Of a stretch of 64,000 nucleotides of DNA, positions 12,571-22,521 are shown one piece after another. Origin of the DNA: Xylogone sp. PMI_703 (Eukaryota > Ascomycota > Leotiomycetes). Position 1 is the stretch's first letter; each line of letters opens with the position of its first letter. The stretch spans positions 1-64,000 of the forward strand of contig JAJTUQ010000002.1 in NCBI GenBank assembly GCA_021399445.1, written 5' to 3'. Under the pieces are notes generated by a model that was not told where the DNA came from, did not search any database, and worked only from the letters and a program-made list of their open reading frames with translations. Both the position numbers and the translations under genes were made by a program.

Positions 12571-12760
12571 TGTCAGAATATGCTTACGTAATTGGGAGAT
12601 ACGGAGGCATACACACGTGATTTAGGTGTTTCATATTTGTCTGTATATATTGGATTACCCTACCTCCAGTGGAGTTCATTGATCATAGCAATTATCATAG
12701 GCTCTCTCCCATAGTAATTGTATGCGTGCTTGCCTAACCATTGCGCCATAACCTCTGACA
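12571..12760 (+). repeat. 3' LTR of the Copia element (190 bp)
   Basis: The ends are TGTCAGA and TCTGACA, a perfect 7-bp inverted repeat. A G-rich purine tract (catgggggag) lies immediately upstream. Base composition is normal, unlike the other two LTRs. No matching 5' LTR is in the window. Confidence 0.85.
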
Positions 12761-13591
12761 ACAAAATACATATCCGTGGCTCCGCAGGATCACAATAACC
12801 ATTGATAACTTGAGCGAGAGAGGTCGAGGCAAATAGTTTGAAAAGTGTGGGTAGGGTATATTTTTCAACGCCCTGAAAATTTTTGCATAATGCAAAACAT
12901 TCAAGGCACCTGAATATGGAGTTAAATACTGTTACTTGAACTTTGAAAAGGCTATCCCTTGAATCAAGTCACGTGCACGAGATACCGGTACAACGCTTGC
13001 ATTTTTACTGTTACTTAAACCTCCGATCTCTTCGAATTGCTCACTCAACATAATTTCACATGATTAATCGGATTTTAATCCACAATTTTGAATATGTAAA
13101 GCTTGCATTACCTATAAATCTCTGATTAGTACCTATCTTGGCACAGATCTCTATGAAAGTTTTGTGTTTTCCTACTTTCTCAGGATTTCTCTAATTGCTG
13201 TGCGGGCGTCGGGACACTACTGGGGATTTTAGTTATGGTAGATCGGTTTACTGACTTTCTAATATTTAGAATGCCAATTGACAACATTTTACAATATACT
13301 GATTATGACTGCTAAGGAGCGAGGTCTTAGTGTTACGATTATATAGGTTCCTACTGTAGTGGCGATCTCAAGTGTGGTTCCACGGACGAGGCATTTGTGC
13401 CGGATATAGGCCATCTCTCGGTCGGATCTACGAGGTGTCTCGGAACTAAAGGAATAGCTGTAGAAACATAACCGTCGACATCCCTCAGATGCGTGGCTTT
13501 CGCCTTTTTAATAGCAAGAGATTAGAGTTTAAAAACGTACGGACGACCTTTGATATTGTCGATCTACTAGCTCCTCCAACCTACCCCGGCC
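12761..13591. other. Intergenic boundary between repeats and genes
   Basis: This is unique-looking sequence of near-normal composition between the Copia LTR and the first host gene. I see no convincing ORF, RNA gene or repeat. Confidence 0.6.
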
Positions 13592-14312
13592 ATGAGTAGA
13601 ACCTACCAGGCGCTCTGCGCTCGAAGACTTATCCCTACCTTTATACCAGTCTCTCCTTTACCTAGGCTCTTCTCGACCTCTTCTCCTACAAAAGATCATT
13701 CGGATCAGATCAAGAACGTCTTCCCCCACCAGCGTGCCAATTTTCGTAATTACCATGTTTCATCTACCACCCCTGTGGCATCAAAATTATCATCAGCGTG
13801 GCGACTCGCTTTTTGGACCTGTAGGTCTACGTGGAGAAGAGCAGGGATTAATACGTTGCGCTGCCTTGTTGGTTGCACGATTGGAGACTTCTCCTCATTA
13901 TGGCTGCTTCAAACTTACTATCCTGAACTCGGTATGGCTGCCATCATGGGCGTATCCAGTAAGTCCCCACTCCATTCTATAATTTCACGGAAAGACATGT
14001 TAAGAGTAGCTAAATGTAGTGGTATCCGGAATCACTACTTCAATCACTGTTGAGACGATTCTTCTGCGACGTGGAGTTGATCAACTCTCCTGGCCGATAG
14101 CCGCTCGTACTGCTATGGGAATGAGTATGGTATCAATGGTAGCTATGGAGATAGCAGAGAATACAGTGGATTATCATCTCACTGGCGGAGTGGTGGCTCT
14201 TGGGGATCCAGGATTTTGGTTAGCGGCAGCATTGTCCATGGCAGCTGGGTATCTAGCTCCGTTACCATATAACTATCTCCGTTTACGGAAGTATGGAAAA
14301 GCTTGCCATTGA
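13592..14312 (+). CDS. DUF4396 membrane protein, probably mitochondrial
   Basis: Two exons, 13,592-13,958 and 14,020-14,312, are joined by a 61-nt intron (GTAAGT...TAG) that restores one frame of 219 residues; the codon split by the intron becomes ATG. The C-terminal half carries features I associate with the DUF4396 family: GCTIGDFSSLWLLQTYYPELGM, hydrophobic helices around SGITTSITVETILLR, ARTAMGMSMVSMVAMEIAEN, and the terminal PYNYLRLRKYGKACH. The N-terminus is Arg/Ser-rich with few acids (SRTYQALCARRLIPTF, LPRLFSTSS), as expected for a mitochondrial presequence. The function is unknown; the family is predicted to be integral membrane. It is the first host gene after the retrotransposon block and looks intact. 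Confidence 0.8.
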
Positions 14313-14665
14313 CTCTGTATATACGAGGTTACTACTTATTATTTGAAGATGAAATTGACTATATAGATTTAGCCTTGGGAAGAAATTTCTTGGGAACGCC
14401 TGCAACCATTGAAACCGCACCAAACTGGATTCTGTATGCGATCATTAATTTACCCACAGAGTTGACTCCGGCTCAATTACTGCAAATAGAAATTCATTTA
14501 GGTAGATGCATCGATCTCGGTCTTTTTATCCTGACTTATCAAGATGGAAGGGGAGAATTGGTAGAACACGCCGTCGGAGATTCCATCAATCTCGGTCGTA
14601 ATGGTTCGGAGATGGCAATTTCCTTATCGGTCATCATAACATCTCCGAATATTTGTGAAGAATAA
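14306..14665 (+). other. Orphan open frame downstream of DUF4396 gene
   Basis: About 118 codons stay open in a frame different from the preceding gene and read like real protein (LALGRNFLGTPATIETAPNW, LLQIEIHLGRC, LVEHAVGDSINLGRNGSEM). There is no usable upstream ATG in frame; the first in-frame ATG comes near the end. It could be the last exon of a gene whose start I cannot find, an alternatively spliced tail of the DUF4396 transcript, or a gene fragment. I do not recognise a domain. Confidence 0.25.
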
Positions 14666-14951
14666 GTCATACAGCAACTGTAAAATTCCTTCGTAACTTA
14701 GACTTCTACTCTCGATGTGAGTTGCTCGTGGGCTCTAGATGGAGCAAGCCATTCCTAGTAGACTACCCTACCCGTCAGGAACGGTCTACTGTGGTCGTCT
14801 CTTGTGATAGATGCGATTATCTTTGTCTTTTTGCCGTATCAAAGTCTGCAATTGAGTTCTGAATAGGCGTATTGACTGGTTGTATTGTCGGATGTGTTGG
14901 AAATAGTTTTCCAGGCTTAAAGTCAAAAAGGAAATTTGGCGGCCTGCGCTT

Positions 14952-16667
14952 TCACCTGCTCAGGACTTCGTCAAATTCTTCGACGTGCTGATCATAGCCA
15001 TGGAAATCATGTAGAGCTGGTGAGTTTGTCGAGTATCTTATCCGTACACTCCATTGCGACTGAAAGCCCACCTCTTGTACAGTGATGCGAACATACTCGG
15101 GGACTTGGTGTGCAGACTGCAGCTCCCAATGTACCCCAGGATTTGATAAATGAATATACTCCAATGCGCGTTGTTCCTCAATCATAACTACTCTCTCGGC
15201 CGCTAGGCCGCATAACACACTATCCCATACCCCCTCTCGTCTGTTACACTCTTTGAGAAGTATCAATGCTCTATGCCTGATCTCAGGCTCACGACAACGA
15301 GTTGCAGTCATGAAAAGGTGCGGGATGAAGCAAACTCTTATTGAGAAGGTCGGTTCAATTTTTGTCCCCAGCTGTTTTGGATATGCCTTGGAAGTCGCAT
15401 TGGAGAACCCATCTCGGTTTAGTCGAGACGTTATATTTATAATTTCTTCCGCACAATGGACTATGTCTCGAAACTCTGCGTTGAAATTATCGTAAACCAT
15501 TTCATTTGGTACAAGTCCTGCACCTAATATCACCGTTATCACGCTTCTAGTTATATTAATCTTAAGCATTGTATTTCGTTCGTAACCCCCTGGGGAAGCC
15601 AATCTTTGCAATTGCCACAGTGGACTATACCACCGATCAAGGTCATTGAATTGTAGCTTGAGGACCTCATATTGATTTTGGATGGAGCGGAGTTGCTCTG
15701 AATTAGAACGGTTGTCGAGAATGACGGGTTGAGCATCGTGCAAAAAGCGTTCTAATTGATTGAGGTATAATTCAAAGTTTAACAGTATCTCATCTGTGGC
15801 AGTAACAGACTTCTGTGGTTGAGAGAGGTCTTGTCTAGGAATATAAGGAATACGAAATATGTCATCGCCCAGAGCCATCACTTGTGTATCGACTTGCATG
15901 AACAATAAAGTCACTGTGTCAAGGGGAACGACATGCTTTGTGTAACCTTTGGTCTTAGACCGCTCGTCGGCTAAAATTTTCATTCCTGAGTGTATATGGT
16001 TGATAGCGGAATGGAAATTGGAGTTCAAAACTTCAAAGCAAGCAAACATGAACGATGCAGATAGGGCTATATCAGCTGCATGAGATGAGCTGTAAGTATC
16101 CAGGTGTATCAGCTGTTTAATTGCACTTTCATAATGCAATACGGCAAATTCCAGATATTGAGAATGGCTATTCTCAGACTGTAGGTATTGTTGATGCAAA
16201 CTGCCCAGAGCGATGACAGCATGTCTAATTGCATTCTCATGACTGGCCAAGAGAAGCATAGATTTCGACCATGTGTCTCCAGCGAGGGTATCCACAAGCT
16301 CCGGTGCTGTGTAAAATTGAAAAAAGAGCAAGGCACCTTGCTCGTGTGGATCAAGACCCAGGCTAGGCTGCTGAGCGAGTTGAGGAGCATCATAGTTGAC
16401 AAAGACGAGAGAAGTTCCGGATTGGCCACCCTTCAGGACTAAATCTGTGTAGCCTGCACATCTTCGACGGGATACGACACAGCGCTGACAGCTGGGACGG
16501 CTCTCGTCACATTTAAGATGCCGAGTCCTGCTCAGGATGAAACTCTTTAGCCACAACCAAAAATATGCCCGAAAATCACAAACATACTTGCACGTAAGAC
16601 ACCCAGTCCTCACTTTGCTACCACCGTATCTCTCCCTCTTGTTGCTATTCGTGTCCTTGGATAGCAT
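14952..16667 (-). CDS. Zn2Cys6 transcription factor next to RTA1-like gene
   Basis: Exons are 16,667-16,588 and 16,527-14,952 with a 60-nt intron. The intron has no stop and a length divisible by three, so an unspliced reading stays open, but only splicing gives the canonical finger. The 551-residue product has Cys23, 26, 33, 40, 43 and 50 (GCLTCKTRHLKCDE, PSCQRC, RRRC), a binuclear zinc cluster that binds DNA in the nucleus. The rest fits the fungal transcription factor middle region (ALLFFQFYTAPELVDTLAG, HAVIALGSLHQQY, YESAIKQL). It diverges from the RTA1-like gene across 552 bp, so it may control that gene. The target is inferred, not shown. Confidence 0.88.
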   Translation of the reverse strand: MLSKDTNSNKRERYGGSKVRTGCLTCKYVCDFRAYFWLWLKSFILSRTRHLKCDESRPSCQRCVVSRRRCAGYTDLVLKGGQSGTSLVFVNYDAPQLAQQPSLGLDPHEQGALLFFQFYTAPELVDTLAGDTWSKSMLLLASHENAIRHAVIALGSLHQQYLQSENSHSQYLEFAVLHYESAIKQLIHLDTYSSSHAADIALSASFMFACFEVLNSNFHSAINHIHSGMKILADERSKTKGYTKHVVPLDTVTLLFMQVDTQVMALGDDIFRIPYIPRQDLSQPQKSVTATDEILLNFELYLNQLERFLHDAQPVILDNRSNSEQLRSIQNQYEVLKLQFNDLDRWYSPLWQLQRLASPGGYERNTMLKINITRSVITVILGAGLVPNEMVYDNFNAEFRDIVHCAEEIINITSRLNRDGFSNATSKAYPKQLGTKIEPTFSIRVCFIPHLFMTATRCREPEIRHRALILLKECNRREGVWDSVLCGLAAERVVMIEEQRALEYIHLSNPGVHWELQSAHQVPEYVRITVQEVGFQSQWSVRIRYSTNSPALHDFHGYDQHVEEFDEVLSR

Positions 16668-17219
16668 GCTGTGAGATGCCCGAGACTACTTTGACCTTAA
16701 AGAAAAGGCTGATGATTGCAGTAGAATCGATCGAGTCCGGGTTCATCCATTGAGATCCAACCTTAGAATTACGAGCCAGTAGCGGTGAACCTTTGGAATA
16801 TCGAGTTCTGCATGTGTAGATTCGAAACCGTATATGTATATGGGAAAAGGAGCAAAGTGATTTGGAAAGGGTGGATATTGTCAAACCAGCCCCACTGGGT
16901 TCCGAAAGCGCTTAGCCTTTACGAAGATGCAGGGAAGCCATCGTTCCAGCAGCAAATAGGATGCGCCTATGTCTCTACCCCCTAGGGATGAATCTCGGAC
17001 CCAAGGCAGTAGCATATCAGTACAGTGTTTGGGTATCAAGTTAGTGCAGCATACTCACTTCCCCTTACCTTAATCCAAATATTGTAGGTATAAAGCACAC
17101 GGTAGGTATATTTATGAGCCAATTCTGCTTTCAAATTCATTGTTATTGTTTTCTATAATTCTACATCCAAATTCGACTCCAATAAATTATAGCTAGATTC
17201 ACATACAAGTTCCTGCAAC

Positions 17220-18119
17220 ATGGGTAACTTTAAGTGCTACTCTGTCGATAACCCAAACACTGTTTGGTCTTATTGTCCTTCCTTCGGCGCCGCTATCCTA
17301 TTCTGCGTATTGTTTGGTCTGATCACCGTCATACACACCATCCAGGCCGTATCTTTCCGCAAACCATTCGCCATAGTCCTTATCATGGGTGGCATTTGGG
17401 AAAGTGTCGGCTACGCATTTCGAATCCTGTCTGTTATGCACCAGCTTAACTCAGGCTACTTCAGCGCACAATATCTATTGATTCTTCTGGCTCCATTATG
17501 GATCAATGCCTTCGTCTACATGGTCCTTAGCCGTGCGATCCACTTCTTTTTGGATGACGATCGCGTATTTAGCCTCCGGGCTCGACGTATCACTAAGTTA
17601 TTCGTGCTCTCCGACATCGTCTCATTCATCGTCCAAGCCACAGGCGGGTCAATGTCGGCCAGCCAAGGCTCCCAGAATACTACGAGGCTAGGATTACATG
17701 TTTATATGATTGGTGTGGGAATCCAGTTATTCTTTAACTGCCTCTTCCTCATACTTGCCCTCCGGTTCCAAGAACTGCTGCGTACACTTCCGACATGGGA
17801 CCTACGGCTGAATGCCTTAAGTCTTCTTAAAATAGTCTACGCCGTGCTGGGTCTGATAATCTTCCGCAACATCTATCGCCTAGTGGAGTACTCGTTTGGC
17901 GCCACGTCTACCCTCACCACGCACGAGTGGTACGCTTACGTCCTCGACGCACTGCCCATGCTCTTTTCGATGCTAGCTTTGAGTGTCCGCCATCCTAGTC
18001 AAGTGCTTCAGGGTACCCGCTCTGACTTTTCGGAGGAAAACAAGGCTATCAAGCAGGCAAAGGCTCAGAAAAAAGCTGCAAAACGTGCAGCCAGGAAGAA
18101 ACACGCAGACCAGATGTGA
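17220..18119 (+). CDS. RTA1-like lipid-translocating/stress-resistance membrane protein
   Basis: This is an intronless 299-residue protein with about seven hydrophobic segments, starting with FGAAILFCVLFGLITVIHTI and IVLIMGGIWESVGYAFR. RTA1-family signatures are visible: GGxWExxGYxxR, LLILLAPLWINAFVYMVLSR, a loop with FVLSDIVSFIVQATGG, and RxxYRxxEY (IYRLVEYSFG). The C-terminal tail is very basic (KQAKAQKKAAKRAARKKHA). Family members sit in plasma or other membranes and are linked to resistance to toxic lipids and sterol drugs. The start is in good context (CAACATGG). It is transcribed away from the Zn2Cys6 regulator at 14,952-16,667, a plausible regulator-exporter pair. Confidence 0.9.
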   Translation: MGNFKCYSVDNPNTVWSYCPSFGAAILFCVLFGLITVIHTIQAVSFRKPFAIVLIMGGIWESVGYAFRILSVMHQLNSGYFSAQYLLILLAPLWINAFVYMVLSRAIHFFLDDDRVFSLRARRITKLFVLSDIVSFIVQATGGSMSASQGSQNTTRLGLHVYMIGVGIQLFFNCLFLILALRFQELLRTLPTWDLRLNALSLLKIVYAVLGLIIFRNIYRLVEYSFGATSTLTTHEWYAYVLDALPMLFSMLALSVRHPSQVLQGTRSDFSEENKAIKQAKAQKKAAKRAARKKHADQM

Positions 18120-19029
18120 TTGAGTTATTGAGACACCTGGCATAGCAAGGGACAATAAAATAGCCGAACTTAAGAGGAAAAGAGGAGGAAACATAAGAAT
18201 AGTCGTGTACACTTGCATGAGTACTAAAGGAGATAGAAGAGCGTAGGACTAGTCTCCAGGGTTTCTTCTGGCATGGTTAAAGAGACTGCTACTGCAAGGT
18301 CTACCTCCAAGCTAAGGTAATTCCGATTGAAGGCGAAATATGTAATGTAGCGAATTGTAATATAAAGTTGATTACTCACGTTGGCTAAGTTCTCCGATTT
18401 CGATTTAATGCAATATTAATCAAATTTATATCAATACTTGCGGGTAAATGTAAACCTAGAATCCAGGGTATCTGTCCGTACTTAAATGCAGGTTGATCAT
18501 TACTGATAGACTAGTAATACATAAAATCAGTAAAGGGATAAAACATAAAATCCATGTGAATAAGAAGAAACTTATGATAAAGGCGTTATAAGATATAATA
18601 ATAATCATATATTCACATTGCCATTAGCCTCATCCGGATTGTCCAAAGAATCATTCAGTAGTCTAAGGGTTATGTTAGGCAGAAGGATATGGTAAAATCA
18701 GCCAAAACCTCTATTGTTCCGTGCGGTTATCTTATTCATATGTGATCTGGGGAAAAGATAGAACACATGTTGAGACATATATGCGGCATGCAGCGCAACT
18801 TATATTGACTATCCTATATTACGGTAGCACTGGAGACTCCCTTATGTAGTGCAGTGCTATAACTATTAGAGATCTATTTACTATCCTGTGCGGGATTATT
18901 TTAACGCAACGAATCTCTCATCGCTAGAAACAACACAATTCTTTTAGTTTAAAATAGTTCATTTTCCTCTTTAGATAGTTGGCTTGTTGTGAGTTATAAC
19001 ATAGTGTTACAGAAGCTCTGTTGCTTTCT
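18120..19029. other. Intergenic region, about 0.9 kb
   Basis: This is AT-rich spacer between the RTA1-like gene and the convergent dehydrogenase. I see no supported gene or repeat. Confidence 0.6.
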
Positions 19030-19941
19030 CTACATAGGAACTCCATCGAGAACCCACGTCAGAAGTCTCGAATTCTTTATTTCCTCTGCCCGTTGTATGA
19101 GCTCTTCTGCATCCCAATTTACCCAGACTAATTTGTTCCTCAAGAAAGCAGCCTCAGGCGACGCTAGCCAGACATAAAAGTGTCCCGGAAGATCGACTAT
19201 AGATGGTTAGATTAGCATGACATCAGTTTTCAAAGGGAAGAGGAACTCACCGGAGTCCATTGCTTGCTCCTCATACCCATTTAATTCCGTTGGCACCCAC
19301 CCCGGCTGAATACTGACCACATGGATATGGGGATTTTCGGCTGCTATGTAGTCTGTCAATTTCAAAGCTGCCGCCTTGCTTGTTGGGTAGGGCCCTGCAC
19401 CAGGCCACGGTGCAATATGTGCCAGTCCGGTGCTCGTGTTGAGGAGGATCGGGTTAGGCCCAGCAACAGGGAGAAATGCTTGGAATGCATGGAGTGCTGT
19501 CACAACAGCGAGCCCAATATTCTCCATAAGGCTTTCTGCACTGAACGTTGCTACTTCCCCCTTTCCCCCACCTGTGCCTGCATTCGAGACGAGGATATCG
19601 ACCTTTCCAACTTTCTCGGCAATGGACTTGAAAGCAGCAATGGTTTGGTCACGGTTCATGAGGTCGGCGGTCTCATACAAAACTGTAACCTCATTTGAGG
19701 CTGTGGCTAGGATGGTCTTCTCACCTTCCTTGAGCTTGTCAAGGCGCCGGCCGATAATTGAGACGGACTTGGCGCCAGCTTGAGCGAATGCGACGGCAAT
19801 AGAATTACCAATTCCTGTAGCTCCACCAGTAACGATAACGTTCTTCCCTTTGGCTGAAAGCTCCGGCCTTTTAGGAGAAATGAAAGGATATGGTTCAGTA
19901 TGCCATGTCTTGGTAAAAGATGGGAATGGAGAAGCTGCCAT
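19030..19941 (-). CDS. Short-chain dehydrogenase/reductase
   Basis: Exons are 19,941-19,251 and 19,196-19,030 with a 54-nt intron (GTGAGT...TAG), giving 285 residues. Classical SDR features are present: the cofactor loop VTGGATGIG near residue 40, RR of IIGRRLDKL, NAG in LVSNAGTGGGKG, the active Ser in LLNTSTGL, and YxxxK in GPYPTSKAAALKL. The last exon adds a PGHFYVWLAS..FLRNKLVW tail typical of fungal SDRs of this type, so the frame must be spliced past the MDSG codons. It likely oxidises or reduces an alcohol or ketone with NAD(P). The substrate is unknown. It sits 0.5 kb from a Zn2Cys6 regulator and near an acyltransferase. Confidence 0.9.
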
Positions 19942-20057
19942 GTTGCTTAGCTTTGAGAAAAATATAGATGAAGAGATGATGAAATGAATCTAAGAGTCGG
20001 GAGATGAATGCTTGATAAGAATGAATATTCTTCGTCTTCGAGGGATTGAGGTAATCT

Positions 20058-20066
20058 CTTTATATA
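20058..20066 (-). promoter_or_regulatory. TATA-like box of the dehydrogenase gene
   Basis: On the minus strand the sequence reads TATATAAAG, 117 nt upstream of the dehydrogenase start codon, a usual distance for a fungal TATA element. Confidence 0.45.
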
Positions 20067-20489
20067 CGCCAGCCATACTTGACTACCTCTCTGATTGATA
20101 AGCAAAATTTCGACGCCTGATTTGAATCATGCGTGTGAATACCACCAACCAATGATTCTTGTATACCACAGAAAAGTCTACGGGGTTGGTATTAATAATA
20201 TCTTCACCATTCTTTGTGGCGTTATTATCGTGAAGCTTCTTGGATCCCCGAATACTAGTGTCGCCGCTTGTCCCAATGGAGTAGGTTATGCTAGCGTAGC
20301 CAAGCATCCGCCCTGTTAAGTAGCTATATGGGACTGAGTCTTGCTCACTTAGCTTTCTCTCACTCTCTGTTGCAGATGATATGCATGCAATCAGCTGTTA
20401 AGTGGCGTTTGATCAATACGTAAAGATCCCTGTTACTCTTCAGAAGCACCAGTTCCGAGGAGACTATTGGATCTGAAACGTGTATCCAT

Positions 20490-21901
20490 TCATGAACTAT
20501 AACTATGTATACGACCTATGACTTTAATCCGCCTCATTACACAAGGGGAGAGCGCATCAATTCTCCGAACTGCAATTGATCTCAGCCCTGTAAATTCAGT
20601 GTCCTGGATCTGATTCGTGAGAAATAGACGCGCTGTATGCTTATGCTCACATGATGGACTGCATAGCGCCACGAGTGTTACAGGGAGGAACATGGCAAAG
20701 CATGCGCAGCCAATGTACTTCCTCATGCGGTACAGAAATGATGCACAGTTCAAAATAACCTGTGCATGTTCCTCAATCCTTTGCATAGGGTGCGTAGAGA
20801 CTATAACCAGTGACTGAGCGAGCAGCAAGACCATCTGGGAAGCCGCATAGTATGCTATGTTCATGGCGGTTGCACCATCTCGATACATTGTCTCGCCCTC
20901 CGAGTTATTGTGCATGATTTCATTACGTAGAATGGCCTCGCTCATGTATTCCGACCAAATTCCATCAATCGTAGAACTAATACTGTCGAGGTGAAGTGAG
21001 GCATCACCTGCGTTGAATGTGTTCGCCGAAAAGAACTTCCCAAGACTAAATAACTGAACCATAAGTTTGTCTGATACCCCTTCTATCTCTTCAGATGGAT
21101 AGCGTGACGCATCGGTCCACAGCTCCGTCTCAGATTCGATTGGCTCATCTCCTAGCGGAGAAGCAATCATCATGAATAACTGTAAGTCGTGGTTAACCCT
21201 GTAAAAATAGGCGGAGACGGAATACGTACAGCCTGATACTGAACATGTACTGCGACCTTCCGGAGTAACTTATTCTGAGCGAGATCATTGTCTGCCATTG
21301 CCAACATTTTGCGGGCAGCGTTAAGGTGAATGGCGTAAGCAGCGAGGTTGGTGGGCCATACAGCTTCAAAGAGAGACAAGACGACAGATGTATATATTAT
21401 AACTGTCATCGGCACTTTGGAGCGCTGCGAAATGTCTTTTGAATGTTGTGATAGGGCTTCTCCATATATTCGACAAGCCTCCATTACTGCCGAGTGGTTC
21501 TTAGCCGCCACTCCACAGTAAGCAGTAGCAAGCGCCTGCAGAGAAAGATCAAGAGATGAGCCTTTCTCATCCCCCGGAATATCTCCCAGTAAGCGTAGCC
21601 ATGTCGGTCTTGCGGGCGTATCAGGGGTAGATGTAAGAAACAATAGAAATTCGGAAATAAACGCCTGAGAGAAAATGGGCGTGAGTGTTGGTCGAGAAAA
21701 AACCGTGAAAATGGACTGAGTCTGTGACCTCCGACTATACCGCGATGTGACTTCTTCAGTCTGGTTGATAATAATGGTTCCTTGTACTGGGCCAGAACAT
21801 GTCCGGTTGGTAAGGAGACACTGCCGGCAGGAGGGCAGAGTCCCATCGCAACCAATACGCCTTTGTCTACATGCCTGGCACCCACGGCTGCGTCGAGGCA
21901 T
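20490..21901 (-). CDS. Zn2Cys6 transcription factor (second)
   Basis: Exons are 21,901-21,230 and 21,179-20,490 with a 50-nt intron (GTACGT...CAG, phase 0), giving 453 residues. The zinc cluster is at the very N-terminus, Cys8, 11, 18, 25, 28 and 35 (RGCQACRQRRIGCDG, SCRQC). Downstream is a fungal-specific regulatory region (FISEFLLFLTSTPD, LQALATAYCGVAAK, SLFEAVWPTNLAAYAIHLNAARKM). Nuclear DNA binding is expected. It lies between the dehydrogenase and the acyltransferase on the same strand, so it may be the local regulator of those enzymes. The C-terminus could be extended by a further intron; I used the first stop. Confidence 0.85.
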
Positions 21902-22521
21902 GATTCAAGCAATGAAAGAGAAAAACATTTAGGACCCCAATTTACCTTAGTTGATAACGGAAAAAAGTTTACATCAGTTATGTGAGGTGAGCTAAGGTGA
22001 AAGTCCTACATTTACCGGAATGTCAATTACTCAGCTGGAACAGCCAAGTGCAGCCCTTGCATCATCGGAAGATTGAGGCGTATACGCTAGCGAAACCTAC
22101 CATGATTAGACTAGCTCATCCATCTTTATATCCGCGGAGGGGCTTAGCATGATTTGCTAGCCTTTTCTATAGTCTTGCCTTAGGTAAACAGGTAATATCT
22201 TAAGAAGGCAACGTAATTTATCTGCACGAAGATTCCGATCCCGATCCCGATCGCAATTATTAATAATTATGCTTTCATTCCATTGGCTTAGACATAGGAT
22301 AAATTCAATGGTAATTTGCCAAAGTAGCGTATTCACTTTCCTGGCCGCAATAGAAGGCTCAGGGAATATGCTAAAGCAACCTGATTCAGACTACGTTGAC
22401 CTAGACAGGCAGAGTTTACACCTGAGAACAAGCCTGTAACAAACATTAACTGGTTAAAGAGGACTTTCTTCACTAAGAATAGAAAAAGGAATATAAGTTA
22501 TCAGCCCCCACAAAGACCACA
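21902..22521. other. Intergenic region, about 0.6 kb
   Basis: Spacer containing a short GATCCC triplication near 22,234-22,252. No gene is seen. Confidence 0.55.

Larger units (their letters stand above)
10188..12760 (+). mobile_element. Ty1/Copia element, 3' part only
   Basis: The Copia reverse transcriptase order is visible: KARLVIRRFE-QYDFNYKEIF near 10,900, KALYNLKQAFKV near 11,170, a catalytic box remnant (INDILIISD) near 11,310, and the RNase H end with HINIRFNYIHSDMI and ADLLTK up to 12,251. A polypurine tract (catgggggag) leads into the LTR at 12,571. Only about 0.5 kb precedes the RT block, so gag, protease and most of integrase are missing, probably split off by insertion of Gypsy copy 2. 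The left half is RIP-altered; the right 0.7 kb has near-normal base composition. Confidence 0.85.

Noticed and set aside
12660..12760. tRNA-like box A on the minus strand (TGGCGCAATGG) near the Copia LTR end
   Set aside because: No box B (GGTTCGA) at the right distance and no acceptor stem; it lies within the LTR.
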